Of a stretch of 64,000 bases of DNA, positions 8,055 through 17,506 are shown piece after piece. Source of the stretch: COE1 sp910588595. GTDB taxonomy: Bacteria; Bacillota; Clostridia; Lachnospirales; Lachnospiraceae. Numbering within the stretch: position 1 is the stretch's first letter; each line of letters begins with the position of its first letter. The notes beneath the pieces were generated by a model. The model had not been told where the DNA came from and did not search any database. It saw nothing but the letters and a program-made list of their open reading frames with translations. The position numbers and the translations under genes are program-made. Location: the NCBI GenBank assembly GCA_948957135.1, contig CARDBT010000009.1:23488-87487 (forward strand), given 5' to 3'.

Positions 8055-10943
8055 ATGCGGAAAAAGGAATATGGGAAAAAAGTGATCAGCATCATCCTGG
8101 CAGCGTCCATGATCATCAGCCTGACAGCCTGCGGAGGCGGCAAGGCGCAGGACGCGCAGCAGACTGTATCGCAGGAGACTGCGGTCACACAGGAGACCAC
8201 ACAGACGGAAACGCCCGCGGAGCCGGAGACTGAGGCAGAACAGCCTGCGGAGACAGCGGCTGCAAAGTATTCCGTGACAGAGGAGAACGGAAATAAGGAG
8301 CTGACCATGGCGCGCCAGCCGGAGGCGTCCTACTGGTTCCCGGCGCAGCTTCTGGAGTGGAATGCGGACGACGACGAGGATCTGATCTTCAATGTGAGCA
8401 CGGTTCCGCTTGCGAAGCGGGCAGATATCGACTCGCTTGAGACGGTGAATACCACACAGAACAAGGACACGAAGATCTTGTCGATCTCCATCATGAACGC
8501 CAGCACCAGCGGAAACTCCCCGCATGGTCTGAACAAGGCGGAGGCAAACGCGTTCTCCTACTGGCAGTACGTGGACACACTGGTGTACTGGGGCGGTTCT
8601 TCGGGAGAGGGACTGATCGTCGCACCGAGCCCGGATGTGGTGGACGCAGGGCACAAGAACGGCGTGAAGGTGATCGGCACGGTGTTTATGCCGATGGCGG
8701 CACACGGCGGCAAGATCGAATGGCTGGATGATCTGCTGCAGAAAAATGATGACGGCAGCTTCCCTGTTGTGGATAAGCTGATCGAAGTGGCAAATACATA
8801 TGGATTTGAGGGCTGGTTCATCAACCAGGAGACAGAGGAAGGGCTGACAAAGGAGCACGCATCACTGATGCAGGAATTCCTCGCTTATTATAAGGACAAA
8901 GCGCCGGATCTGGAACTGGTGTACTATGATTCCATGACAGTGGATGGCGAGATGGACTGGCAGAACTCGCTCACGGAAAAGAATGCGGCATATTTGAAAT
9001 CAGAGGAAGGCGCTGACGTGGCGGACTCCATGTTCCTGAACTTCTGGTGGACGACGGATAAGCTTGCTCCCGACGAGCTGTTAAAATCCTCCGCGGAACT
9101 TGCGGCGGAGAAGCAGGTTGACCCGTATGACCTGTACGCGGGCATCGACCTGCAGAGCAACGGCTATGACACGCCGATCAAGTGGAACCTGTTTGAGAAT
9201 CCGGACGGAGGGACATATACATCATTGGGACTCTACTGCCCGAGCTGGACGTATTTCTCATCCCAGATGATACAGGATTTCTGGAAGAAGGAAAACAAAT
9301 TGTGGGTGAACTCACAGGGTGATCCCTCGGCGGATGTGCAGGCTTCCGGCGACACTGACTGGAGAGGCGTCTCCACCTATGTCGTGGAGCGGACAGCGCT
9401 GACAACCCTTCCGTTCGTGACCAATTTCTCCACAGGAAACGGTTACGGATTCTACAAGAACGGTGAGCTGATCAGCATGCTCGACTGGAACAACAGGAGT
9501 ATATCCGACGTGCTGCCCACATACCGCTATATCATCGAGAATGGAGAGGGCAACAAGCTGACGGCGGATCTCGACGTGGGTGACGCATACTACGGCGGAA
9601 CCAGCCTGATCCTGCGCGGGAACTTGAAGCAGGGCGTGCCGTCCACCATCAGGATGTACAGCGCGGACCTTCCTGTCTCAGACAAGATGACATTTACCAC
9701 TACAGCGAGGGCAAAGGGTGCGGAGGTTGCACTTGACGCGGTGCTCACACTCGACGACGGATCGGAACTCGTGCTCGAAGGCGACAGGAAAGTAGTCGAT
9801 GAGTGGACGACAGTTTCCTACAAGACATCGGATCTTGCAGGCAAGACCGTGAAGGCGATCTCCTACAGACTGACCTCCGCTGCGGACAGCGGATCCCTTC
9901 AGTTCCGCTTCGGCAATATCACCATGATCGAGGCAGACAGCGAGGAGACAGCTGCGGTGAGCAACGTGAAGGTGCTCGACAGCGAGTTCGACGAGGACGG
10001 AATGTATGCGGGCGTGCGCCTTGCATGGGACAGCGATGTGCAGACAGATTACTATGAGGTTTACCGCATCAACCAGGATCAGAGCAAATCGCTCCTGGGC
10101 GTGTCCAACACAAACAGTTTCTACATCAACACACTGCCCCGCACAGACGAGACGAACAAGTCCACATTTGAGGTGGTTCCCGTCAATGCACTCCTGGCGG
10201 AGGGCACCGGTGCGACCGTGACGATGGACTGGCCGGACAACAGCATCCCGAAGGCGGCATTCGCAGCGGACATCACGCTGGCAGCGCCGGGTGAGACCAT
10301 CACGTTCCAGAGCCTGAGCTCGCAGAATACAGAGAAGGTGACATGGACGCTCGCAGGTGCAGACAAGGAGTCCGCGGAGGGCGACAGCGTTTCTGTCACC
10401 TATGCAGAGGAGGGCGTGTACGCCGTTTCGATGAAGGCGGAGAACGCGTCCGGCAGCAGCGAGGCTTCGAAGGAAGGCTATATCGTGATCACGCAGAAGG
10501 CAGCGGATGGGCTTTCACTGCTCTCACAGGGAGCCGGCACAGAGGCTGACACCTATGTCAATGACAACGAGGCGCCGCAGTTTGCAGTGGACGGCGATTA
10601 CACCAAGAAATGGTGCGCGACAGGAAGTGCACCTCATGAGATCACACTCGATCTCGGCTCCGTCAAGACTGTCAGCGCGGTCGATGTATACCACGCAGAG
10701 GCAGGCGGCGAGGGCAAAGACATGAACACCAAGTCCTACGCGATCATGGTCAGCGAGGACGGCGCATCGTTCGAGGAGGTGCGCAGTGTCACCAGGAACA
10801 CAGCGGGCACGACACATGACGCATTCGCCCCTGTGAAGGCACAGTACGTCAAGCTCGTGGTGAACAAACCGACACAGGGAAGCGACAGTGCAGCGCGCAT
10901 CTACGAAGTGGAGGTATTCGGATTAGACGATACTCTGGAATAA
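8055..10943 (+). CDS. Lipoprotein GH85 endo-beta-N-acetylglucosaminidase with C-terminal carbohydrate-binding domain
   Basis: A 962-residue surface lipoprotein. The signal MRKKEYGKK plus hydrophobic core ends in a SLTAC lipobox (Cys 26), followed by a Gln/Thr/Glu-rich linker. The GH85 barrel spans about residues 90-450, with VDTLVYWGG, GHKNGVKVIGTVFMP and the catalytic pair N257/E259 in GWFINQETEEG. In this family the Asn positions the substrate acetamido group and the Glu is the acid/base. Beta-sandwich, Fn3-like and PKD-like segments follow, and a C-terminal F5/8 type C (CBM32-like) domain is seen from about residue 830 (NDNEAPQFAVDGDYTKKWCATG). It hydrolyses the GlcNAc-GlcNAc bond of N-glycans at the cell surface. 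Confidence 0.93.
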   Translation: MRKKEYGKKVISIILAASMIISLTACGGGKAQDAQQTVSQETAVTQETTQTETPAEPETEAEQPAETAAAKYSVTEENGNKELTMARQPEASYWFPAQLLEWNADDDEDLIFNVSTVPLAKRADIDSLETVNTTQNKDTKILSISIMNASTSGNSPHGLNKAEANAFSYWQYVDTLVYWGGSSGEGLIVAPSPDVVDAGHKNGVKVIGTVFMPMAAHGGKIEWLDDLLQKNDDGSFPVVDKLIEVANTYGFEGWFINQETEEGLTKEHASLMQEFLAYYKDKAPDLELVYYDSMTVDGEMDWQNSLTEKNAAYLKSEEGADVADSMFLNFWWTTDKLAPDELLKSSAELAAEKQVDPYDLYAGIDLQSNGYDTPIKWNLFENPDGGTYTSLGLYCPSWTYFSSQMIQDFWKKENKLWVNSQGDPSADVQASGDTDWRGVSTYVVERTALTTLPFVTNFSTGNGYGFYKNGELISMLDWNNRSISDVLPTYRYIIENGEGNKLTADLDVGDAYYGGTSLILRGNLKQGVPSTIRMYSADLPVSDKMTFTTTARAKGAEVALDAVLTLDDGSELVLEGDRKVVDEWTTVSYKTSDLAGKTVKAISYRLTSAADSGSLQFRFGNITMIEADSEETAAVSNVKVLDSEFDEDGMYAGVRLAWDSDVQTDYYEVYRINQDQSKSLLGVSNTNSFYINTLPRTDETNKSTFEVVPVNALLAEGTGATVTMDWPDNSIPKAAFAADITLAAPGETITFQSLSSQNTEKVTWTLAGADKESAEGDSVSVTYAEEGVYAVSMKAENASGSSEASKEGYIVITQKAADGLSLLSQGAGTEADTYVNDNEAPQFAVDGDYTKKWCATGSAPHEITLDLGSVKTVSAVDVYHAEAGGEGKDMNTKSYAIMVSEDGASFEEVRSVTRNTAGTTHDAFAPVKAQYVKLVVNKPTQGSDSAARIYEVEVFGLDDTLE

Positions 10944-10952
10944 AATCTTTTC

Positions 10953-10988
10953 AGCAGTCTGGACTTCCAGGCTGCTGACTGGTATAAT
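10953..10988 (+). promoter_or_regulatory. Hairpin followed by nagB promoter
   Basis: An imperfect hairpin (TCAGCAG...CTGCTGA with inner CTGG/CCAG pairing) follows the GH85 stop. Directly after it is an extended -10 element, TGG plus TATAAT at 10983-10988. No strong -35 box is seen. This suggests that nagB-nagA can be transcribed independently of the hydrolase genes. Confidence 0.5.
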
Positions 10989-11025
10989 AGGGGTGTATCA
11001 AAATCAGCGTGGTAAAGGAGTACAT

Positions 11026-11760
11026 ATGAGATTAATTGTAACAGATGATTACAGCAATATGAGCAGGAAAGCTGCTGGTCTGATCGCGTCACAGGTCATT
11101 TTGAAACCAAACAGTGTTCTGGGTCTGGCGACAGGCTCGACACCGATCGGCATATACGAACAGCTGTCAGCGTGGCATCAGAGTGGAGAACTTGATTTTT
11201 CCCAGATCACAACGGTAAATTTAGATGAATATTGTGGTCTTGCCCCGGACAATGAACAGAGTTATCACTATTTCATGACGGAACATTTGTTCTCGAAGGT
11301 GAACCTGCCAAAAGGAAGGCAGTTCCTGCCGGATGGAATGAACCTGGATGCTGACAGGGAGTGCGAGCGGTATCAGAATCTGATCGGACTGCTGGGCGGG
11401 ATCGACATACAGCTGCTAGGGCTGGGCCATAACGGCCATATCGGATTTAACGAGCCGTCGGACGCTTTTGTGAAAGATGTGCATCAAGTGGAATTGACGG
11501 AGAAGACGATCGAGGCAAACAAGCGCTTTTTTGACAGCATAGAGGATGTCCCCAGAAAAGCGTACACGATGGGGATCGGTACGATTTTCCAGGCAAAAAA
11601 GATCTTGTTAGTAGTAAGCGGAGCGGAGAAAGCGGGAATCCTAAGACAGGTGATGTGTGGACCGATCTGGCCCCAGGTTCCGGGGTCGATCCTGCAGCTG
11701 CACCCGGATGTGACGGTGGTGGCTGACCAGGAAGCGGCAGGGGAGCTCGAGAGGGCATGA
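11026..11760 (+). CDS. nagB: Glucosamine-6-phosphate deaminase
   Basis: A 244-residue cytoplasmic enzyme converting glucosamine 6-phosphate to fructose 6-phosphate and ammonia. The start at ATG 11026 is chosen because AAAGGAG lies at 11014-11020; the frame upstream lacks a better site. Diagnostic segments are LGLATGSTPIGIYEQL, TTVNLDEYCGL (catalytic Asp), LLGLGHNGHIGFNEPSD (catalytic His) and AYTMGIGTIFQAKKILLVVSG. It is followed after about 60 bp by nagA, giving the standard GlcNAc-6-P catabolic pair for GlcNAc freed by the upstream hydrolases. Confidence 0.95.
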   Translation: MRLIVTDDYSNMSRKAAGLIASQVILKPNSVLGLATGSTPIGIYEQLSAWHQSGELDFSQITTVNLDEYCGLAPDNEQSYHYFMTEHLFSKVNLPKGRQFLPDGMNLDADRECERYQNLIGLLGGIDIQLLGLGHNGHIGFNEPSDAFVKDVHQVELTEKTIEANKRFFDSIEDVPRKAYTMGIGTIFQAKKILLVVSGAEKAGILRQVMCGPIWPQVPGSILQLHPDVTVVADQEAAGELERA

Positions 11761-11820
11761 TGCGTGTTCCATGCACGCTCTAAAATGCGAGGTGCAGAGT
11801 AGCACGATCAGGAGGCTGAC

Positions 11821-12945
11821 ATGGTTATAAAGAACGGTCTTGTTTACGGTGAGGATCAATGTTTTCAGACAAGAGATATTTTTATCGAGGATCATCGGTT
11901 TGTGGAAAGCGTGGACAGCAGTGACGCGGAAGTGATCGATGCGCAGGGCTTGTATGTCCTGCCGGGACTGATCGATGTCCACAGTCATGGCGCTGTGGGA
12001 GCTGACTTTTCCGATGCCGATGCCAGAGGGCTTGCCGAGATCCTGCGCTATGAAAAGAGCTGTGGTATCACGACATACTGTCCCACGACGATGACACTTC
12101 CCAGAAGTCAGTTTCTGGCGATGTTTGATGCCATGAAAGAACTGGAGATAACGCCGGAAATGGCACAGATCGCAGGGATCAATATGGAGGGGCCTTTTCT
12201 CGACAGTCCAAAAAAGGGCGCGCATGCGGGCGAATTTATACAGGAGCCGGATGTGGCATTTTTCAGGGAGTGCAGCGCGAGATGCGCGGCGGCATGTCCG
12301 ACAGAACTCGGGCGGCATATCCGGCTGGTGACACTTGCGCCAAACACGAGCGGAGCGATCGGATTTATCGATGCGCTGAAGGATGAGACGACGATCGCGC
12401 TGGGGCATACCGCAGCGGATTATGACACGGCAAGGAAAGCGCTTGATGCGGGAGCGAGGCACATCACACACCTGTTCAATGCGATGGAGCCGTTCTCACA
12501 CCGCTCGCCGGGGCTGATCGGTGCCGCGGCCGAGGATCCGGACTGCATGGCGGAACTGATCTGTGACGGTATTCACGTGCATGCGAGTGCGGTGCGCGCA
12601 GCCTTTTCGCTGTTTCCAGGCAGGATCGTGCTGATCAGCGATTCTATGCGTGCGGCGGGGATGGTCGACGGAACGTACACGCTTGGCGGGCAGCAGGTAC
12701 ACGTCAAGGGAAAGCTTGCCACGCTGTCAGACGGCACGATCGCAGGCTCCGTGACAAATCTGTATGACTGTATGCGGACCGCGGTGTCTTTTGGCATTCC
12801 GCTCGAGGATGCGGTGGCAGCGGCGACCATCAATCCGGCGAGGAGCATCGGGATCGATGACGAGGTCGGGGTGATCGCTGTCGGAAAACAGGCGGATGTA
12901 CTGCTGGTAGATAAGGATATGAAGCTGGTCAGGGTGATCGGCTGA
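11821..12945 (+). CDS. nagA: N-acetylglucosamine-6-phosphate deacetylase
   Basis: A 374-residue amidohydrolase-superfamily enzyme that removes acetate from GlcNAc 6-phosphate, feeding NagB. Seen in order are the metal-site motif LPGLIDVHSHG, the metal-binding Glu in NMEGPFL, LGHTAADY, ITHLFNAMEPFSHRSPG and the catalytic Asp in VLISDSMRAAGM. The length is normal for the family. The start follows AGGAGG by a few bases. It is the last gene of the glycan locus and is closed by a terminator. Confidence 0.95.
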   Translation: MVIKNGLVYGEDQCFQTRDIFIEDHRFVESVDSSDAEVIDAQGLYVLPGLIDVHSHGAVGADFSDADARGLAEILRYEKSCGITTYCPTTMTLPRSQFLAMFDAMKELEITPEMAQIAGINMEGPFLDSPKKGAHAGEFIQEPDVAFFRECSARCAAACPTELGRHIRLVTLAPNTSGAIGFIDALKDETTIALGHTAADYDTARKALDAGARHITHLFNAMEPFSHRSPGLIGAAAEDPDCMAELICDGIHVHASAVRAAFSLFPGRIVLISDSMRAAGMVDGTYTLGGQQVHVKGKLATLSDGTIAGSVTNLYDCMRTAVSFGIPLEDAVAAATINPARSIGIDDEVGVIAVGKQADVLLVDKDMKLVRVIG

Positions 12946-12956
12946 TGGTACGGAAC

Positions 12957-12990
12957 AAAAAACTGTCTATTGAATAGGCAGTTTTTTGTT
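12957..12990 (+). terminator. Terminator of the glycan locus
   Basis: Inverted repeat AAAAAACTGTCT (12957-12968) with AGGCAGTTTTTT (12976-12987), containing one G-T pair, around a short loop and running into a T-rich tail directly after nagA. Confidence 0.8.
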
Positions 12991-13127
12991 TGGGGGGGGG
13001 TGCGCTCAGCGGTTAAAAGAGATAAAAATAGAAATATAAGAAATTGTTTATTGTAAAAGGGGTAATTGTATATTATAGTGTATTCAAGGCATATTAGCCT
13101 CATACAAAATACGAGGAGGATTTCGGT

Positions 13128-14345
13128 ATGAAATCGGATAAAAAACAATTTCTGCAGATAGGGCTCACTATATTTGCCAGTCTCTCAGCGGTTGTTGCAT
13201 TTTTCTTTATTGTGCTGCGCTATCAGGGACTCAAAGCGTATCTGGATATCGTGTCGCTGGCGCTCCAGCCGGTGATGGCGGGCGTTGTGATCGCATATGT
13301 GCTCTGTCCTGTTGCAAAGTTTCTGGAGCGGCAGTTTCGCCGGGTGAAGGGACTCTCCCGCGCTGCACGGCCGCTTTCTGTCGTGTTCACACTGATTTTT
13401 GCCATGGGTATCCTGGGACTGTTCTGTGCTTTGGTGCTGCCGCAGGTGGTAGAGAGTATCAGGAGTCTTGTGGTGGATCTGCCTGCCATGCTGGAGACCC
13501 AGCTTACAAGGTTGGAAAGCTATCTGGAAGCAGACAGTGATGCAGCGGCTACAGCAATGCAGATGATCACTTCAGTTGAGACGTTCCTGATGACGTGGAT
13601 CAAAGAGAATCTGTTTGCGACAGTCTCCAATGTAGCGGTCAGTGTGCTGTCTGTCGGTTCTGCGGTCGTAAATTTTGTGGTATCGATCGTTGTCATGGTC
13701 TATCTTCTGCTAGATCGGGAGCGTTATCTGGCACAGTGCAAAAAGCTGTTTTATGCAGTCAGCCGCAATAAACGTTTCAATCGCATTGTCATGGAAACAG
13801 TGCATCAGGCGGATCAGATCTTCAGTGGTTTTATCTCGGGAAAACTTCTGGATTCACTGATCGTTGGTATTATCTGTTTCATATGCCTGACTTTTTTGAA
13901 GATGCCTTATGCGCTGCTGGTCAGTGTCATTGTGGGTGTCACCAATATCATTCCGATGTTTGGTCCTTTTATCGGCGCCATACCGAGCGCATTTCTGATC
14001 CTGCTGGTCTCGCCGTCAAAATGCATTGTTTTTCTGATCTTTGTCATTATCCTGCAGCAACTGGACGGGAATGTGATCGGACCGCGTATCCTTGGAAACT
14101 CCACAGGGCTGTCGGCGCTCTATGTGACGGTGGCGATGCTGCTCTTTGGGAAATTGATGGGATTTGTGGGAATGATCGTTGGCGTGCCGCTGTTTGCCAC
14201 ACTATACTACATTGTCAAACGGTTGGCAGAATACTCCTTAAAACAGCAGGGTATGCCCATGACTACTGCAGAGTATGCGGGGGTGGAAGCTGGGAAGACA
14301 TCGAAAGATCAGTCCTGTGAAGAAGAACAGCAGACACATCAATGA
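13128..14345 (+). CDS. AI-2E family transporter (PerM-like membrane protein)
   Basis: A 405-residue integral membrane protein with about seven to eight hydrophobic helices. It has the family signature in the second half: GFISGKLLDSLIVGIICF, MPYALLVSVIVGVTNIIPMFGPFIGAIPSAFLIL and QQLDGNVIGPRILGNSTGLSAL. Members are often named AI-2E transporters from E. coli TqsA, but real substrates are mostly unknown. The start has GAGGAGGA upstream. It stands alone, with terminators on both sides. Confidence 0.9.
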   Translation: MKSDKKQFLQIGLTIFASLSAVVAFFFIVLRYQGLKAYLDIVSLALQPVMAGVVIAYVLCPVAKFLERQFRRVKGLSRAARPLSVVFTLIFAMGILGLFCALVLPQVVESIRSLVVDLPAMLETQLTRLESYLEADSDAAATAMQMITSVETFLMTWIKENLFATVSNVAVSVLSVGSAVVNFVVSIVVMVYLLLDRERYLAQCKKLFYAVSRNKRFNRIVMETVHQADQIFSGFISGKLLDSLIVGIICFICLTFLKMPYALLVSVIVGVTNIIPMFGPFIGAIPSAFLILLVSPSKCIVFLIFVIILQQLDGNVIGPRILGNSTGLSALYVTVAMLLFGKLMGFVGMIVGVPLFATLYYIVKRLAEYSLKQQGMPMTTAEYAGVEAGKTSKDQSCEEEQQTHQ

Positions 14346-14373
14346 TTATCTGAGGAAATATAATGTAAAACGG

Positions 14374-14408
14374 CACAGTGCAGCAGGAAGTCTCCCTGCT
14401 GCACTGTG
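14374..14408. terminator. Bidirectional terminator between converging genes
   Basis: A perfect 14-bp stem, CACAGTGCAGCAGG (14374-14387) with its complement at 14395-14408, lies between the ends of the AI-2E gene (plus) and the SUFU-domain gene (minus). T-rich sequence follows on the plus side. Confidence 0.8.
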
Positions 14409-14415
14409 TATCATT

Positions 14416-15528
14416 TTATTCTATTGTCTGTATGATCGTGCCGTTTTGATCCCGAATATGTGTAGGAACCACTTCTATGGTAAGCGCAATCGTTCTCATA
14501 GGATATGTTCCGACATGCGGCTTTAAGAGCCCGCAGATCTCATCGAGGTTTTCTAGTGTCAGCGAGATGATCACGGCATCGCTGTCCGTATCGATATCCG
14601 GCTGCTGGGCGCATTTGAAACAGGCAGCGGTGTCATTGCACTGCAGGACAAATGATCTGTCTTTCCCGATTCTTGCCCTGAGCAGGGTCAGGATCTGGTC
14701 GATATGGCCAGCTCCTAACTTCAGATACGCTTTCCTGTCCTCCAGACTGGCAGTAAGATCTGACAGATACAATACGCCTGTCGATGAGCCATCGCGTTCT
14801 ATGCCCTGTTCCCATGTATGGCGGAAGTCCGGCTGTTTCATCAGTGTTGTCCTGGACAGATCCGCGATTCCGTATGGAGTATACTTGAGAAGTTCGTTTA
14901 AAAAGCTTTCTCCGTTCCAGCACATCATGGCATTCAGTTCGTCTTCTGTGATGCCGATGGCTTCCAGGAAGACCATGGAACCGTTTACAGTGTTGATCCT
15001 GCCCAATTCCGGATCAGTCAAAAAACCCAGACAGGTCAGCTGGGTGTCGGTTTCCAAGGCAATAGGACCATTTGCGTTCAAGTAGTGCCCCGAATCAAAA
15101 GTGTTACCTGAGGAAAAGACATAGCGCGCCAAATTTTGCATCATATTGATCGGCCAGCCGGGCGGTGTGTCCTCACTGCCGCGTTTCAGGCGGAAAGTGA
15201 GTTCGAAACCGAAACCACTCACTGCGTTTTCACTGTCGTCCGCATCATACTTGTTCTCGTTGTCACCACGATCGTCTTCGGTGCTGTTATGATCATCGTT
15301 TTCGTCATCCTCCTCATCATCGTCGTCATCGGGATACAGATCCGTAAATCCGTAGGTGACATAGAGCCAGTGCGGGCAGCCTGTATCACTTTTCCAGACC
15401 TCAACGCCCTCGAGCGGATCATTGCCGCCTAGATAACCGGGAAGGATCGTTCCGTAGTATAGTCCTTCCTGGTCAGGATAAAACGCTTTTATTCGATTTG
15501 ATATATAGGTAAATCCGTCTGTCTCCAT
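14416..15528 (-). CDS. SUFU (suppressor of fused) domain protein with acidic insert
   Basis: A 370-residue protein starting at 15528 after AAAAGGAG. The N-terminal two thirds match the SUFU domain: CPHWLYVTYGFTDLY, SGFGFELTFRLKR, PPGWPINMMQNLARYVF, FDSGHYLNANGPI and LTCLGFLTDPELG. An aspartate/glutamate/asparagine-rich insert of about 35 residues interrupts the domain between two beta-strands. Bacterial SUFU proteins are known mainly as putative immunity proteins of polymorphic toxin systems; no toxin gene is adjacent here, so that role is only inference. The C-terminal about 150 residues are unassigned. Confidence 0.8.
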   Translation of the reverse strand: METDGFTYISNRIKAFYPDQEGLYYGTILPGYLGGNDPLEGVEVWKSDTGCPHWLYVTYGFTDLYPDDDDDEEDDENDDHNSTEDDRGDNENKYDADDSENAVSGFGFELTFRLKRGSEDTPPGWPINMMQNLARYVFSSGNTFDSGHYLNANGPIALETDTQLTCLGFLTDPELGRINTVNGSMVFLEAIGITEDELNAMMCWNGESFLNELLKYTPYGIADLSRTTLMKQPDFRHTWEQGIERDGSSTGVLYLSDLTASLEDRKAYLKLGAGHIDQILTLLRARIGKDRSFVLQCNDTAACFKCAQQPDIDTDSDAVIISLTLENLDEICGLLKPHVGTYPMRTIALTIEVVPTHIRDQNGTIIQTIE

Positions 15529-15576
15529 TAAAAGATCAACTCCTTTTCTGTTTTTTCGCTGACGGGTGTTTTCGCC

Positions 15577-17376
15577 CTACCGCATCAGCTCAGCCAGCTC
15601 ATCGATCAGGCTGTCAAACAGTTTGAGCGCATCCTCGACAGGTTTCTTTGTCGACATGTCAACGCCTGCGTCCTTTAAGATGGACACGGGATCTTTGGAA
15701 CATCCGGCACTCAAAAAGTTTTCCTTGTAAGCTTTCACGGCTGGTTCGCCCTCGTTCAAGATCTTCTGTGAGAGTGCGATCGCAGCAGAGAATCCGGTAG
15801 CATACTGGTATACATAGAAGTTGTAGAAAAAGTGTGGGATACGAGCCCACTCGAGGTCGATCTTTGCATCGTGCACGATATCCTTGCCAAAGTACAAATC
15901 GATCAGATCATGGTAGATCCTGCATGCGGATTCGGAGTTGATGCTCTCGCCATCCTGGATCAGCTGGCTCATCTTTAACTCAAACTCTGCAAACATAGTC
16001 TGGCGGTAAAGCGTTGTCCTAAACTGCTCAAGGAAGTAGTTGATCAGGTATGCCCGTTCTTTTTTGTCAGTTGTCTTCTTCAAGAGATACTGCATCAGGA
16101 GCGCTTCGTTGCAGGTGGAAGCAACCTCTGCCACAAAGATCACATAATCAGCGTCAACGACGGGCTGGTTCTTGTTTGAGAGGTAAGAGTGCAGTGCATG
16201 CCCCATCTCATGAGCTGTTGTAAACTCACTGTCGAGGGTGTTTTTATAATTCAGGAGCACATAAGGGTGGATACGGCAGCCGCTCGAATACGCGCCGCTG
16301 CGTTTTCCGGGGTTCTCATAGATATCGATCCAACGGTTTTCAAAGCCCTCGTCGAGAAGTGCCACATAGTCCTCGCCTAGAACGGAGAGCGCTTCGCGGA
16401 TGTTTTCCTTTGCTTCCGAAAAGGGAATGTCGCGTTCTGCGTTTGCTACGATCGGAACATACAAGTCATACATGTGCAGGGCATCTACTTTTAACAGCTT
16501 TTTTCTCAGACGCACATACTTGTACATGGATTCCATGTTTTCGTGGACTGCATCAATCAGGTTGTTGTATACCTGCACATTTACATTAGTGGCATCCAGA
16601 GCAGCTTCCAATGGACTGTTGTATCTGCGCATCCTGGAGAAGAAGTTGAGCTGTTTCATCTGTGCGGACAGGATTGCGGCGGATGTGTTTTTGTGCTCAG
16701 CGTAGGTCTTGTACATGGATTCGAAAGCGTCTTTTCTGACATTCCTGTCATAATTCTGCATCAGGGGAAGAAAGCTTGCATGTGTCACAGGGTAGCGCTT
16801 GCCCTCGATATCCGTCACAGATTCATAGGTCATGTCCGCATCGTTTAAGAGACTGAAGATGTCATCGGGCGACTGGGCGAGATCTCCGGCAGCCGCCAGG
16901 ATCTTTTCCTCAGCATCGCTCAAAATGTGTGCTTTTTTGCGGAGGATATCATTGAGGTATCTACGGTATCGGACCAGTCCAGGCTGTTTTTCATAAAATC
17001 CATTCAGGACAGTATCCGGAATCTCAAGGATCTCAGGCTCCGCAAAGGATAAGGCGGACGAGATCGCCACATAGACGCCGGTCGTCTGGTCCCGGAAGCC
17101 CTGATAAGTAGTGTTTTTCGTGTCCTCGTCGGCTTTGCGCATAGAATAATTTGCGAAGCGGTCGATCAGGACAGAGATCTCATCCTGAAGCTTTAGGAAG
17201 TTCAACAGGTTGTCCGCATTTTTGCCGAGATTGCCCTGATACGTTTCGATCTGCGGGATCATGCCCTTTATTTTTTCCAGATCTTTTTTCCAGTCCTCAT
17301 CACTGGCATAGAGATCCTCGACTGCCCATGTGTACTCCTTGGGGACATCGCTGCGTTTTTCGTAATTTTCATTCAT
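15577..17376 (-). CDS. pepF: Oligoendopeptidase F
   Basis: A 599-residue cytoplasmic M3-family metallopeptidase that cleaves short peptides. The zinc motif HEMGH lies in FTTAHEMGHALHSYLSNK (about residue 385), with the third ligand Glu downstream in FVAEVASTCNEALL. The N-terminal helical domain starts with KRSDVPKEYTWAVEDLYASDEDW. The start at 17376 follows AAAGGAG. It is convergent with the AI-2E gene and divergent from addB. Length and motifs are complete. Confidence 0.95.
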   Translation of the reverse strand: MNENYEKRSDVPKEYTWAVEDLYASDEDWKKDLEKIKGMIPQIETYQGNLGKNADNLLNFLKLQDEISVLIDRFANYSMRKADEDTKNTTYQGFRDQTTGVYVAISSALSFAEPEILEIPDTVLNGFYEKQPGLVRYRRYLNDILRKKAHILSDAEEKILAAAGDLAQSPDDIFSLLNDADMTYESVTDIEGKRYPVTHASFLPLMQNYDRNVRKDAFESMYKTYAEHKNTSAAILSAQMKQLNFFSRMRRYNSPLEAALDATNVNVQVYNNLIDAVHENMESMYKYVRLRKKLLKVDALHMYDLYVPIVANAERDIPFSEAKENIREALSVLGEDYVALLDEGFENRWIDIYENPGKRSGAYSSGCRIHPYVLLNYKNTLDSEFTTAHEMGHALHSYLSNKNQPVVDADYVIFVAEVASTCNEALLMQYLLKKTTDKKERAYLINYFLEQFRTTLYRQTMFAEFELKMSQLIQDGESINSESACRIYHDLIDLYFGKDIVHDAKIDLEWARIPHFFYNFYVYQYATGFSAAIALSQKILNEGEPAVKAYKENFLSAGCSKDPVSILKDAGVDMSTKKPVEDALKLFDSLIDELAELMR

Positions 17377-17506
17377 TGTTTCAGTCTCCTTTTCAAATTT
17401 ATTACTTTATTCTATCATTTTATCGCCCATTATGCTAGACTAAATTGTAAGGAGTTAAATATACATGCTGCAGGGGCAGGTTGAATTATAGTTTAGGAGG
17501 CAGGAT

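Noticed and set aside
15136..15432. Hydrophobic plus-strand frame resembling a membrane peptide
   Set aside because: It is the antisense of the aspartate-rich insert of the SUFU protein (GAC/GAT read backward gives Val/Ile).
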